Shown here: piece after piece, positions 7,573 through 17,423 of the stretch
Layout of the letters: each line of letters opens with the position of its first letter
Position numbering within the stretch: the stretch's first letter is position 1
DNA from: DATEDA01 sp963789885
GTDB lineage: Bacteria; Pseudomonadota; Gammaproteobacteria; Burkholderiales; SG8-39
Assembly: GCA_963789885.1 (NCBI GenBank)
Contig: CAWBNB010000035.1
Location: 83,153 to 147,152, forward strand
Direction: 5' to 3'
DNA: 64,000 nucleotides
Position numbers and translations under genes: made by a program
The notes under the pieces: generated by a model
What the model was told of the DNA's origin: nothing
The model's input: only the letters and a program-made list of their open reading frames with translations
The model's database searches: none

Positions 7573-8338
7573 GTGTACAGTCAATTTCGATGGACGTCGG
7601 GATCCCGGACGGACGCGGGACTGGTGCGTCCGATCAACGAGGATGCCTGTCTCGACCAGCCGGAGCGAGGGCTGTGGGCGGTCGCCGACGGCATGGGCGG
7701 ACTCGCGGTCGGCGGCCTGGCGAGCCGCATGGCCGTGGAAGCCCTGGGCGGCATGCCAACCGCCCAACAGCCTCGAGGAGTTCGTCGTCGCTACCGAGGT
7801 GCGGCTGCAGACTGTCAATCAGCAGCTGCGCGCCGAGGCGGCGGCCCGCAACGTGGGCAGGATCGGCAGCACCGTTGCGGTCCTACTGGCGCACGAGCGC
7901 TACTGTGCGTACCTGTGGGCCGGCGACAGCCGGATCTATCTCTGCCGCGGGGGGCGGCTAGCGCTGCTCACCCGCGATCACAGCGTTCTGGAGGAGCTGA
8001 AGGCGCGAGGGGCGGTCCCTGCCGACAGCGGCGTCCGTCGCGCTGCACATTCACGGATCACGCGCGCCGTGGGCGTTGTGGACGAGCTCGAGCTCGACGG
8101 CGATGTCGTCGAGGTCGAGGACGGCGATGTCTTCCTGCTGTGCAGCGACGGGTTGAGCAACGAGCTGAGCGAGCAGGAAATGACCGACGCGCTGCTGCCG
8201 GGAAATTGCCGGCAGGCATCCGAGGTCTTGGTCGATGCGGCACTCAAGGCCGGCGGGCGCGACAACATCTCGGCGGTCGTGGTCCGCGCCGAGGACCTGG
8301 ACAGCGGCGACAGGACCCTGTTCAATCCGGCGGTCTGA
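7573..8338 (+). CDS. PP2C-type Ser/Thr protein phosphatase, one frameshift
   Basis: About 254 residues. All PP2C metal-site motifs are present across the two frames: RPINEDA, WAVADGMGG, IGST, WAGDSRIYLCR, LLCSDGL and GGRDNISAVV. The frame changes between ~7757 and 7775 (after EALGGMP; continues PNSLEEFVVATEV). GTG at 7573 is a plausible start (VYSQFRWTSGSRTDAGLVR); GTG at 7549 is an alternative. Stand-alone PP2Cs of this kind pair with FHA proteins and Ser/Thr kinases, for example in type VI secretion control. Here the FHA protein is at 14941-17421 and no kinase is visible. Convergent with the sigma-54 activator (19 bp between stops). Confidence 0.85.
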
Positions 8339-8357
8339 GCCGCGACCGAGCGGGCGG

Positions 8358-9661
8358 TCAGGTCACCTGCTCGCTGCGCGCGGCGTGCTGGTTGCGGAAG
8401 TCCTTCGACCGGATTCCGTGCTTCTTCAGCAGCGTCTGCAGATGCGAGCGGTTCATCTCGCACCGCCGCGCCAGTTCGACCACCGTACCGCCCACTTCCT
8501 GGAGGCCGCGCTCGAGAAACGCCCGTTCCGCCTCGTCGCTCGCGGCGCGCTTCGCGTCGCTGAGCGAAGCCGGAGCGAGCTGCTGGCGGCCCCGCCGTTG
8601 CCCGCGACCTCCGCCGCAGTCGCGGTCGCCGTCGCGGGCCTGATGTCCTGGGGCAGATGCTCCAGGTCCGCCGTGTCCCCCGCCAGGCACGAGATCCGGT
8701 AGATGATGTTGCGCAGCTCGCGGATGTTTCCGGGATACTCGTAGTTCAAGAGAAACTCCCGCAAGCGGCGCGTCAGCTTTGCCGGGCGCCTCTTCAGCGT
8801 CTCCGCAGCCTCGTCACCGAAGTATTCGAACAGCAGGGGGAGCTCGTCCTTGCGATCGCGCAGGGGCGGCAACGTCACGTGGATGACGCCGAGCCGGTAG
8901 AAGAGGTCTTCGCGAAACTTCCCCTCGTCACACAAGCGACGCAGGTTCTTGTTCGTCGCGGCCACGATACGCGCGTCGACCGCAATGGTTTCGTCCGCGC
9001 CCACGCGCTGGATCTCGTGCGACTCGAGCACGCGCAGCAGCTTCACCTGTCCGGACAGCGGCAGCTCGCCGATCTCGTCCAGGAAGATGGTGCCGCCGTG
9101 CGCGCTCTCGAACTTGCCCCGTCGGTCGCCGGACGCGCCCGTGAATGCGCCTTTCTTGTGCCCGAACAGCTCGGACTCCAGCAGGTTGTCGGGAATCGCT
9201 CCGCAATTGACCGAGATGTAGGGCTTGTCGGCTCGCGCCCCGTTGGCGTGGATCACCTTCGCCATCAGCTCCTTGCCGGTCCCGCTCTCGCCGTCGATCA
9301 GAACCGGCAGATCCGTGGGCGCCGCCTTCTCCGCGATTTCCAGCGCCTCCAGAAGCTTGGGGTTGTCGCCGAATGCCCCCTCGAAGACGAAGCTCCGCTC
9401 GAGCAGGGCTTTCCGCCGCTCGCCCGGCGACCGGTCGACGCCGCTCGGCTGCGAGGCCGCCGCGGTGACGAATCGCTCCTTGTGCGAGAGCTGCATCACC
9501 TCGTCGCGCAGCGCGTGCGACTGTCGCAGCAGCTTCTCGATCTCGTGCCGCTCCAGGCGCGAGGCCCATCGCAAGGTGGAGCGGAGAATCTCGATCTTCT
9601 CGAGAACCCCCGCGTACGAGATCGCGGCAGTGACGTGCGGGCTATGGTCGAGGATGTTCAT
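8358..9661 (-). CDS. Sigma-54-dependent transcriptional activator, one frameshift
   Basis: About 434 residues. N-terminal ~95 residues are helical with no receiver or GAF domain I can recognise. AAA+ domain with Walker A GESGTGK (124-130), sigma-54 contact loop GAFTGA (171-176), Walker B IFLDEIGE (192-199) and the PLRDRKDELPLL sensor region. A Fis-type helix-turn-helix (VVELARRCEMNRSHLQTLLKKHGI) lies in a different frame beyond a break near 8590. The ATG at 9661 overlaps the exporter stop (ATGA), so it is coupled to the operon. Since every leader-peptide gene nearby has a -24/-12 promoter plus a shared upstream inverted repeat, this is the obvious candidate activator. Without a receiver, its signal could be a bound partner or phosphorylation. 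Confidence 0.88.
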
Positions 9662-12600
9662 GCTGCGCTCAGCTGTTTCTGGACGAGTTCGTAGTACATG
9701 CCCCTACGGTCCACCAATTCCTGGTGTCTGCCCTGCTCGACGATCTGGCCTTCGTACATGACCAGGATCTTGTCGGCGCGCATGATCGTGCTCAGGCGGT
9801 GCGCGATGATCACGGCGGTGCGTCCCTTGAGGAGGTCGTGCAGGCTGCCGATGATGTTGCTCTCGGACTGCGTGTCGAGCGCCGAGGTCGCCTCGTCGAA
9901 GACCAGCAGACGCGGATCGTGGTACAGCGCCCGGGCGATGCACAGCCGCTGGATCTGCCCGCCGGAGAGGCCGATCCCGCGCTCGCCCACGACCTGTTCG
10001 TAGCCGAGCGGCATTTTCGCGATGAACGCGTGGGCGTCCGCCATCTTCGCCACTTCCTCGATCCGTCGGCGGAGCGGGCTCTCGTCGCCGCTCGCGATGT
10101 TCTCCGCGATCGTCCCCGAGAACAGCAGGTTGCTCTGCATCACGTAGCCCACCTGGGCGCGGTAGTACTCCTTGTCGATCGCGCTCATGTCATAGCCGTC
10201 CACCGTCAGCTTGCCCTCGGTGGGTGCGTAGAAGCCGACCAGCATCTTCGCCAGCGTCGTCTTGCCCGAGCCGCTGCGTCCCACGATCGCGACCAGTTCC
10301 CCGGGCTTGATGTCCAGGCTGACGTTTTCGAGGACATAAGGGGTTTCGCTCCCGCCGTAGCGGAAGTACACGCCGTCGAGGCGGATGTCCCCTTTCAAGT
10401 CGGGGAGCACGATCCGCGACCCGACCTCCTCGGGCTTCTGCTCCGGCTCGAGGTCGAGCACGTCGCCGAGGCGTTCCATGGCCACGCCCGCGTCGTTCAG
10501 CAGGCTCCACAGCTGCACCAGTCCCATCAGCGGCCCAAGGACGCTCCCCATCAATGCATTGAACGCGACCAGCTGGCCGATCGTCAGCTCGTGCGCGAGG
10601 ACCAGATTGGCCCCGACCCAGAGGATGGCGATGGTCGTGGCCGCGTTGAGCAACTGACTTCCCAGCGCGACCTTGATGTTGAACGCCTGCGCCCGGTACT
10701 GCACGTCCAGGGCCTTGGCGTACTTCTTCTCCCATTTCATGCGGATCGCACGCTCGATGCCCATGCCCTTGACCGTTTCCGCCCCGCCGAGCGCTTCCAT
10801 CAGCAGGGATTTCGCATCGGTTGAAGCGGCGAAGACCTCGCGTGCGTAGCCCTTCACCTTCGGGGTGACCAGTACGGTCAGGCCGACGATAGGCACCACG
10901 AACGAGATCAGGACAAGGGTCATCTTCACGTTGTAGAGGAACATGATCGTGAAGTAGATGAAGACCATCAAGAGATTGAGCACGGTGGTGACGGTGGACT
11001 CCGTCAGGAAGGCTCGTATCGTCTGGTTTTCCTGGAAGCGCGCAAAGATGTCGCCGGTCTTGCGCTTCGCGAAGAACGCGAGCGGCAGCGACATCGTGTG
11101 TTTGAAGAACTGCGACATCATCGCGAAATCCATGCTGCGCATCATGAAGTTCGCCAGGAACGCCCTGATCGTCGACGTGATCTGCGCAAACAGGCTGGAG
11201 ATGACCAGACCGACTACGAGCAGATGCAGGAGCCGGGTATTCTGATGGACGATGACTCCATCCAGGACGTTCTGGATGATGAGCGGAGGGACGATGCCGA
11301 GCCCCTGGATGACGAAAGTCGCCAGGAACAGATGGACGAGGATCTTCCGGTAGGGTTTCAGATATCCCGCGAATCGGACCCATGGCGAGCGCGACGCCGA
11401 CAGCTGCACGAGGCTCCGGCCGGGCGTGAAGACCAGGCAGGTGCCGCTCCAGCCCCGCTCGAAATCCTCGACGCTCATCTCTTTGAACCCGACCGCCGGG
11501 TCGGCGATCCACACCTGCCGTCTCGAGATGCCGTACACCACGACGTAGTGGTAGCCCTCCCAATGAACGATGAAAGGGAGGTCGAATCCCAGCAGGGCGT
11601 CGAAGGTGCACTGGACGCCACGCGCGGTGAAGCCGAGGGCCTCGCCGGCGCGCGCGAGACTGTCGAGGGTGGCGCCCTGTGTCGTCACGTTGGCCAGCTC
11701 CCTGAGCTTGCCAAGCGTCATCGGGATGCCGTAGTGCCGGCAGAGCATCGCCAGACAGGCGGCGCCGCAGTCCATCTCTTCCGCCTGCTCGACCAAGGGG
11801 AACCGCTTGAGCACCTTCTCGCCGGGCTCCGGCTTGGTGTGCAGATCGAGTTTGACCGGCAGCGTGCGTCGTTCCGCGAGCTTCTTTTGCCGCTGCAGCT
11901 CTCGCTCGGCGAACTGGATCCGCTGTTCCAGGACCTCGCGCAGCTTCGGGTTGCGTTCCAGGATGAAGCGAATGGTCTTCTCGGGAATGACCAGGAGCGT
12001 CGTATCGGCACTGGCGACCACCGATGCCATCTGTTCCTGGCGCATCAGGCAGGCCTTCTCGCCGAATATTTCGCCCTGCCCGAGCGTCGCGAGCGGATAT
12101 TGCGTGCCGTCCTCGCTGCGCGCGATCTTCACCTCGCCGTGACGCACGACGTACAGCCTGCGGTCCTCCCGGGCGCCCTGCTTCAGAATCTCCCGGCCGG
12201 CGCCGACGCGCTTGACGCCGACGCTTCGAACGAACTCCTCGAGCTCGGTCTTGTTGACCTTGCCGCGCAGGTCGAACAGACGCGCGACGAAGCCGCCCGC
12301 GGAGTTGATCGCGACGTAGGTGGTGACGAACGAATGCGCCGCGCTGTTGCGGCCGACGATCGGCGCGAGTACCTTGTGCGGGATGAACAGCAGCTCGGTC
12401 TTTACCGACGCCCGCACCGAGGATTCGTGCCGGAAGTCGCGCAGCACCGCGATCTCGGCAAATACGTCGCGCTCCTTGCGCACGCCGATGCTGACTTCCT
12501 TGCCGTGCTCCTCGGTGAAGAGGCGGACCGAGCCCGACTTGACGACATACAGACCGTCGGCCGGCTCGCCCGCTTTGCACACCGTCTCGCCGAACGAGAA

Positions 12601-12723
12601 GAATCGCGACTCCGCGTGATCCGCGAGTCGCTCGAGCTCCTCCCGGGTGAATGGCGACAGCAGTTCTACCGAACCCAGGAAGTCGGCGAGCGATTGCAGC
12701 TCCGGTGAGGCGTCGATGCTCAT
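9658..12723 (-). CDS. C39-peptidase ABC exporter with two cyclic-nucleotide-binding domains
   Basis: 1021 residues, far longer than the ~700 of ordinary peptidase-containing exporters. Order: two CRP-like cNMP-binding domains (~25-125 and ~165-255), coiled linker, C39 peptidase (~305-432; Gln313, catalytic Cys319 in DCGAACL, His392 in YHYVVVYG, Asp408 in IADPA), six-helix transmembrane domain (~450-740), ATPase (~775-1015) with GRSGSGKTTL, LSGGQIQRL, LLVFDEATSALD and the H-loop IAHRLS. All catalytic residues are present. Trims leaders after Gly-Gly and exports the core; inner-membrane part of a type I system with the HlyD and TolC proteins encoded upstream. NHLM-type bacteriocin exporters also carry a cNMP-like domain; two copies are notable. 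Confidence 0.93.
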   Translation of the reverse strand: MSIDASPELQSLADFLGSVELLSPFTREELERLADHAESRFFSFGETVCKAGEPADGLYVVKSGSVRLFTEEHGKEVSIGVRKERDVFAEIAVLRDFRHESSVRASVKTELLFIPHKVLAPIVGRNSAAHSFVTTYVAINSAGGFVARLFDLRGKVNKTELEEFVRSVGVKRVGAGREILKQGAREDRRLYVVRHGEVKIARSEDGTQYPLATLGQGEIFGEKACLMRQEQMASVVASADTTLLVIPEKTIRFILERNPKLREVLEQRIQFAERELQRQKKLAERRTLPVKLDLHTKPEPGEKVLKRFPLVEQAEEMDCGAACLAMLCRHYGIPMTLGKLRELANVTTQGATLDSLARAGEALGFTARGVQCTFDALLGFDLPFIVHWEGYHYVVVYGISRRQVWIADPAVGFKEMSVEDFERGWSGTCLVFTPGRSLVQLSASRSPWVRFAGYLKPYRKILVHLFLATFVIQGLGIVPPLIIQNVLDGVIVHQNTRLLHLLVVGLVISSLFAQITSTIRAFLANFMMRSMDFAMMSQFFKHTMSLPLAFFAKRKTGDIFARFQENQTIRAFLTESTVTTVLNLLMVFIYFTIMFLYNVKMTLVLISFVVPIVGLTVLVTPKVKGYAREVFAASTDAKSLLMEALGGAETVKGMGIERAIRMKWEKKYAKALDVQYRAQAFNIKVALGSQLLNAATTIAILWVGANLVLAHELTIGQLVAFNALMGSVLGPLMGLVQLWSLLNDAGVAMERLGDVLDLEPEQKPEEVGSRIVLPDLKGDIRLDGVYFRYGGSETPYVLENVSLDIKPGELVAIVGRSGSGKTTLAKMLVGFYAPTEGKLTVDGYDMSAIDKEYYRAQVGYVMQSNLLFSGTIAENIASGDESPLRRRIEEVAKMADAHAFIAKMPLGYEQVVGERGIGLSGGQIQRLCIARALYHDPRLLVFDEATSALDTQSESNIIGSLHDLLKGRTAVIIAHRLSTIMRADKILVMYEGQIVEQGRHQELVDRRGMYYELVQKQLSAA

Positions 12724-12739
12724 GCCCGGTTCCGCCTTT

Positions 12740-13492
12740 CTAGTGCGCTTCGATGACGTGCTCGCGCGCCCGCGCCGCGAGCCATTCTTCGCGGAGCAGG
12801 CGCCGCACCTCGGCCGCGGTTTCCGCGTCCAGCACCGCCGGGTTCTTCGCCGTCACGAGGAAGATCTCGTACAACGACCGGTCGGCCGATGGAAACGGCC
12901 CGAGCAGATCGCCGACGGCGGCGTTGAACACCTTGCCCTCGATATCCGTCTTCAGCGAGCCGCGGAGCACCTTGCCGATGACGCCGCTCTGCTCCCGCGT
13001 GCTGGCGATCGAGTGTTCTCGGGCCATCTCGGCAAACAGCTCCGGCTCCTCGCTGAGGATCGAGGCCATCTCCTTCGCCTTGCCTTCGCTATCGACGACG
13101 ATGTGGCTGACCTCGATGCTGTCGAATCTGGGGGAGTTGAGCTTGAAGTACTCCTCGACCGCCTTGTCGCTGCAGATCTGGTCCATCATCTTCTCTTGGT
13201 ACAGGCTGTCCGTGATGAAGGACTCGAACTCGTCCAGACTGACCCCGAGGGTGTCGAGGTAGCGGTTCGTGTCGGTTGCCCGATGCAGCCCCCTGATGCG
13301 CCGGAACTGGTCGGCGCGTTCCTGTATTTCGTCGGCAGCGATCGCGATGCCTCGTTTCTTCGCCGCGCGGACGGCGAGTCTCTCCCTGACGAACTGCTCG
13401 AGGAGTGTCTGGAACTGCCCCGTGAACTTCAGGATCCTCACGAACTGATCGATGCCGATGATTTCGTCGTCGATGCGCACGATGGTCGTCAT
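12740..13492 (-). CDS. SurA/PpiC-like peptidyl-prolyl isomerase or chaperone, no signal peptide
   Basis: 250 residues. N-terminal helical chaperone-like part (LLEQFVRERLAVRAAKKRGI, ~30-48) followed by a parvulin-type domain (~125-235, with VSHIVVDSEGKAKEMASIL and AREHSIASTREQSGVIGKVLRGSL). No signal sequence, so it should act in the cytoplasm, presumably keeping the peptide substrates unfolded or delivering them to the exporter. AAAGGAG lies just before the ATG. Sits 16 bp upstream of the exporter gene and 78 bp after hlyD, inside the same operon. Parvulin active-site residues are not fully conserved by eye, so chaperone rather than isomerase activity is possible. Confidence 0.75.
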   Translation of the reverse strand: MTTIVRIDDEIIGIDQFVRILKFTGQFQTLLEQFVRERLAVRAAKKRGIAIAADEIQERADQFRRIRGLHRATDTNRYLDTLGVSLDEFESFITDSLYQEKMMDQICSDKAVEEYFKLNSPRFDSIEVSHIVVDSEGKAKEMASILSEEPELFAEMAREHSIASTREQSGVIGKVLRGSLKTDIEGKVFNAAVGDLLGPFPSADRSLYEIFLVTAKNPAVLDAETAAEVRRLLREEWLAARAREHVIEAH

Positions 13493-13570
13493 TGGTTCTC
13501 CTTTGCCGAGCCTGTCGGCGAATGTCGATAAGGTTTCATGAGTCGGCCCGCCGGCACGAGAGCGGCACCG

Positions 13571-14944
13571 TCAGCCGCCGATCTGTCGGAACGGATCGAG
13601 CGCGAGGTCGATCACGCGTCGCTCGCGGACGACGACCTCCGCGGTCGCCGTCATCCCGTAGCGCAGCGGGTACTTCGTGTCGGCGACGACGTAGTGATCG
13701 CGCTCCAGCGTTACCCGCCCCTCGTACACCGGCTGCTTGGTCTGCGGCGACAGCTTGGTAGCGGGGGAGATGTAGGTGAGCGTCCCATCGATCACGCCAT
13801 AGCGTTGGTACGGGAAGGCGTTGAATTTCAGCTTGACCGCAAGTCCTTCGCGCAGGAAGCCGCGGTCATACTCGGCAATCTCGAGCTTGAGGACGGGCCG
13901 GGCGTTCTTCGGCGCGATCCCGCCCAGCGGCGTGTTGGCCTGGACCTTGTCCCCCGGCTGGGTGGACGTCAGGTCGGTGATGACGCCGTCTACCGGCGCG
14001 GAAATCAGGAGGAAGTTGTCCTTGTCGATGTTGTCGAACCGGATCCTGGCCGCCGCCTCGGCGACGAGGCGGGCGGTTTGCACCTGCAGTCGCAGCTTCT
14101 CCTCGGTATCGGCGATCTCCTTCGCCGCCGCGTCGTACTGCAACTGCAGCTTGGTGAGCTCCTGGCCGCTGGTTTCGAGTTGCGCCCTGGACTGCGAGTA
14201 TTCCTGGCTCTGGCGGGCGCTCAGCTCGCTCAGTCTCGATTGCGTGACTGCATAAGCGTTCTCGGCCGCGAGCAGGGCGTTGCGCTTGCTTTCGGTCTGC
14301 AGCTGGGACACCCCGCCCCCGCCGGGCAGCGCGAGCAGCCGCGCGTACTTCTCCGCCTCGTCCTTGGCAGCGTCGCGGGCGCGACGGGCGTCTTCGAGCC
14401 TGGTACGGGCTTCCTGAAGCTGCGCTCGCTGCGCCTCGGCGAACTTTGCCGTTCCCTCGGAAACGCGCTTCGCGTGCTGGTACTCGGCCAGCTCCAGCGC
14501 CTGTTTCAAGGACGCCAGCTTGCGCTCCATCAGCGCCTTCTTTTCCGGGAACTGCTTCCAGTCGCGCTCCGCGTCCTCCAGCTTCAACTGCGCCTGCAAC
14601 GCGTTCGCGGCGGCCTCGACTGCCCCGCGGGCGTTGAGTCTCGCCAGGACATCGCCCTTCGACACCGGTTGCCCTTCCGCGACGTACAGATTCGCCAGCT
14701 CGCCGTCGACGGGCGCATGAAAGCGCCGCACCTCCGAATCGGGCAAGAGCGCGCCCTGTGCCGTCACGGTCACGTCGGTGTGCCCGAAAAACGACCAGGC
14801 CAGGGCCGACAACACCAGCGCCGCCATCGCGATGACGACGGCCTGCGTGATCCGCGAAGGTTCGGCGGTGAGAATTGCGATGCCTTCGGCGCTATGGTCG
14901 TCGAGCGCTTGCATCAACGGCCGGAGGCGAGCTTCGTTCATCAT
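13571..14944 (-). CDS. HlyD-family membrane fusion protein
   Basis: 457 residues. Short cytoplasmic N-terminus, one transmembrane helix (~34-53, AVVIAMAALVLSALAWSFFG), then biotinyl-lipoyl halves (VRRFHAPVDGELANLYVAEGQPV... and LLISAPVDGVITDLTSTQPGD) around a long alpha-helical hairpin (~120-290, heavy heptad pattern), and a C-terminal beta-barrel. Bridges the ABC exporter and the outer-membrane channel across the periplasm. The first ATG (14944) overlaps the stop of the FHA gene as ATGA, so translation is coupled. Confidence 0.9.
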   Translation of the reverse strand: MMNEARLRPLMQALDDHSAEGIAILTAEPSRITQAVVIAMAALVLSALAWSFFGHTDVTVTAQGALLPDSEVRRFHAPVDGELANLYVAEGQPVSKGDVLARLNARGAVEAAANALQAQLKLEDAERDWKQFPEKKALMERKLASLKQALELAEYQHAKRVSEGTAKFAEAQRAQLQEARTRLEDARRARDAAKDEAEKYARLLALPGGGGVSQLQTESKRNALLAAENAYAVTQSRLSELSARQSQEYSQSRAQLETSGQELTKLQLQYDAAAKEIADTEEKLRLQVQTARLVAEAAARIRFDNIDKDNFLLISAPVDGVITDLTSTQPGDKVQANTPLGGIAPKNARPVLKLEIAEYDRGFLREGLAVKLKFNAFPYQRYGVIDGTLTYISPATKLSPQTKQPVYEGRVTLERDHYVVADTKYPLRYGMTATAEVVVRERRVIDLALDPFRQIGG

Positions 14945-17421
14945 CGTTGCGGTCCCCCAAGCAGCGCCAGCCTCGCCTTCAGTACGCCGGGCTCCACCAC
15001 ACGGCGTAAATCGATTAGCGAGCTGCGCTGCTGTTCGAGTTCGGCCTTGATGTCGTCCCGCAGCTTGGTCGCTCGAGCGGGTTGACCCATCTTCAGCTGC
15101 GCGTAGATCCGTACGCCGTGTTGCACGCTGTCGTTCGCTTCCGACAGCAGCCTGGCCTGTGTCCGGAACTCGTTCGAGATCGTCGCCTCGAGCCGCTCCC
15201 TGCCCTCGATCGCGCCGCTCTCGCGGTACTGCAGCCACAGCGCCTCGGCTCGGCCAAGCGATTCCTGCGCCCGCGCGAGCGCCCCGTCCTTGTAAACACC
15301 CACGTCCGCCTCGGTCGCCTGCACGAAGTAGAGGTCTTCGTCGGGGTCGAGCGAGCCGTAGAACGCCAGCAGACGCTCTTCATATCCGGTGCCGCCGCGC
15401 GCCGCCTGCAGAGCGGCAAACTGCTCGAGGATCGTCTTCTTGCGCTCGAACTCCCGCGCGGCCGCGTCCGCCCACGGTCCGGCGCCCATTCGTTGCAGAC
15501 CGGCGATCGCCTGCTTCGCGTCGCCTTGACGCCACGCCTTGGACACGAGCTCGTACTGCCGAACGAGGTCGGCCGGGGGAAACCGGTCACTCGCGGTCAG
15601 CGCGCGGAACTTCGATTCGAAGGGTGGCGTGGAAAAACGGACCTTTGCCGCAAGCGCGACCAGCCGGCCCAGCTTGCGGGCACGCGCCTGCTTTTCGATC
15701 TCGACGTACCGGCGCAAGTCCTCGCGGACGCCGTCCAATCCGCCGAGCCTGGGATACTTTTCCGAATATTCCTTCAGGACGGCCTCCAGCGCTTCCGGCG
15801 CATCCCGATCGAGTTCGGTGGTGATCGCCGTCTTCAACCGCTCGATCGCGGCCAGGTGCACCGAATCGTCGTTCTGGAGCTTGCGCAGGCGGCTGAGGGT
15901 CTCGGCGTACGCATCCTTGAATTCCGGCACCAAGGACGAGATCGTCGCGAACGCCCGCTGGTGTCGCTGCGTGTCCTCGTTCCACGCGCCGAGGAGCGTC
16001 TTGATCTTGTCCTCGTCGGTGTAGATCCTGATCGGCGCGTCCACCCCGCCTCTGCCGGCGACGAATTTCTCGAGCTCGCCCATCCATTCGAGCTCGCCCA
16101 CGAGCGACTGAACGTCGGCATTTCCGCCGCCCAGCCGCTTGATGCCGGCGAGCACCGCGCCCGCCCGATCGAAGTCGCCTGCCTTCAGCAGGCTCAGCCA
16201 CTGCGGCACCTTCGCCTTGAGCAGCGCTTCGGTCTGCAACGCCTTGATCTCGGCGTTGTCGGGGTTTCGCGCCAGGAAGCCGCTCGCCGCGGCAGCGGCG
16301 CGTCCGTACTCGCGGTTTGCGAACAGATCCCTGAGCTCCCGTTCGGACGCGCCGATGAGATACAGCATCAAGCCGGCCACGCCCAATACGGCCACGAGCC
16401 CCGCAGCCCACCCGAAAGCGAGGCGAAGGCTCGCGCGTTCGCCCGCAAACGCCTGCAGGACCTCGGACAGGAGAATCGCCAATCGACCGCGTTCCGGGCG
16501 TCCGTTCGCCTCCTCTTTGGCGGCGTCAGCGCCGGTCGGCCCCTCGTTGTTGATCGCATCGTCGCTCGTTGCGGCGCGATCGACGCAGAATATGTCGAGG
16601 AACGACGCCGCAGAAGCTACGAACGTGGTCTTTTCGTTGTCGCCGGATTCTCCCGCGCTCGATACGACCAACGGCATCTTTGTGACGGTCGACTCGGTCT
16701 CGACCGCCTTCTCGAGAGTCACGGTGTACTGGAAGTGCTTTCCGCCAAAACCGACCACGTCGCCGTCGTCGAGCGGGACGGCATGCTCCTCCAGGCGCTT
16801 GCCACCGACGAACGTACCGTTCGTGCTGCCGAGATCCTCGATGAAAGGTGTCGCCCCCTTCACGAAAATATGGGCATGCCGGCGCGATAGGTAGCTGACC
16901 TGTTGCGGGCAAGCGTCCGTATAGCGCGCGAATATGTCGTCCGCCTTCGTGATCAGGAACGGAAAGCGGGTGAGGACGATCGGTTGCAGTCCCAGATCGG
17001 CGCGCTCGGGAGTGAGCGTCAGGCTGAGCAATCTGGCTGCCCGCTCCGGCGCGGTCGCACGCACGCCGAGGCGTACCCGGTACGACAGTTCCTCACCGAA
17101 GCGAATCTCGTCGCCGTGCCGCAGGCTGTGCGGCTTCTCCCGAACGTTGACGCCGTTGACGGTCGTCCCGTTCTTGCTTTCGAGGTCGGCGATGTACACG
17201 CCCCCGTACGCGGCAAAGATTCTCGCGTGCCGGCGCGACAGCCCGCCGACGAGGTCGGACCGGTAAGAGGCGAAGGGCGCTTCCGTCCGTCCGATCGCGA
17301 ACAGGTTGTCCTCGATGACGATGTCGCCCAGTTCCGGGTGGGATATCGGCGCAAGGACGATAGTCAGCGTCTCGGGGAAGGCCGCCCCCATCTCGGCAAC
17401 GCGCGCGTCAACGGGTGCCAT
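14941..17421 (-). CDS. Membrane protein with two FHA domains and long C-terminal helical region
   Basis: 826 residues. FHA 1 at ~30-115 (IGRTEAPF, SRRH 62-65, SKNGTTVNG) and FHA 2 at ~145-235 (LSRRHAHIF, GSTNGTFVGGKRL); both keep the Arg/Ser/Asn phosphothreonine-binding signature. A Thr/Ser-rich linker (including EKTTFVAS near 263-270, a possible phosphosite) leads to one transmembrane helix (~334-356). The remaining ~470 residues look like helical repeats. Topology predicts FHA domains in the cytoplasm and the repeat region in the periplasm, where it could meet HlyD or TolC. Begins two bases after the TolC-like gene stop. Its presence in a type I secretion operon, together with PP2C, points to phospho-threonine control of export. 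Confidence 0.85.
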   Translation of the reverse strand: MAPVDARVAEMGAAFPETLTIVLAPISHPELGDIVIEDNLFAIGRTEAPFASYRSDLVGGLSRRHARIFAAYGGVYIADLESKNGTTVNGVNVREKPHSLRHGDEIRFGEELSYRVRLGVRATAPERAARLLSLTLTPERADLGLQPIVLTRFPFLITKADDIFARYTDACPQQVSYLSRRHAHIFVKGATPFIEDLGSTNGTFVGGKRLEEHAVPLDDGDVVGFGGKHFQYTVTLEKAVETESTVTKMPLVVSSAGESGDNEKTTFVASAASFLDIFCVDRAATSDDAINNEGPTGADAAKEEANGRPERGRLAILLSEVLQAFAGERASLRLAFGWAAGLVAVLGVAGLMLYLIGASERELRDLFANREYGRAAAAASGFLARNPDNAEIKALQTEALLKAKVPQWLSLLKAGDFDRAGAVLAGIKRLGGGNADVQSLVGELEWMGELEKFVAGRGGVDAPIRIYTDEDKIKTLLGAWNEDTQRHQRAFATISSLVPEFKDAYAETLSRLRKLQNDDSVHLAAIERLKTAITTELDRDAPEALEAVLKEYSEKYPRLGGLDGVREDLRRYVEIEKQARARKLGRLVALAAKVRFSTPPFESKFRALTASDRFPPADLVRQYELVSKAWRQGDAKQAIAGLQRMGAGPWADAAAREFERKKTILEQFAALQAARGGTGYEERLLAFYGSLDPDEDLYFVQATEADVGVYKDGALARAQESLGRAEALWLQYRESGAIEGRERLEATISNEFRTQARLLSEANDSVQHGVRIYAQLKMGQPARATKLRDDIKAELEQQRSSLIDLRRVVEPGVLKARLALLGGPQR

Positions 17422-17423
17422 GC

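Noticed and set aside
13538..15085. Long plus-strand open frame opposite hlyD and the FHA gene
   Set aside because: Arg/Glu/Leu-rich composition of an antisense shadow in high-GC DNA; the minus-strand genes have clear domains and coupled starts.
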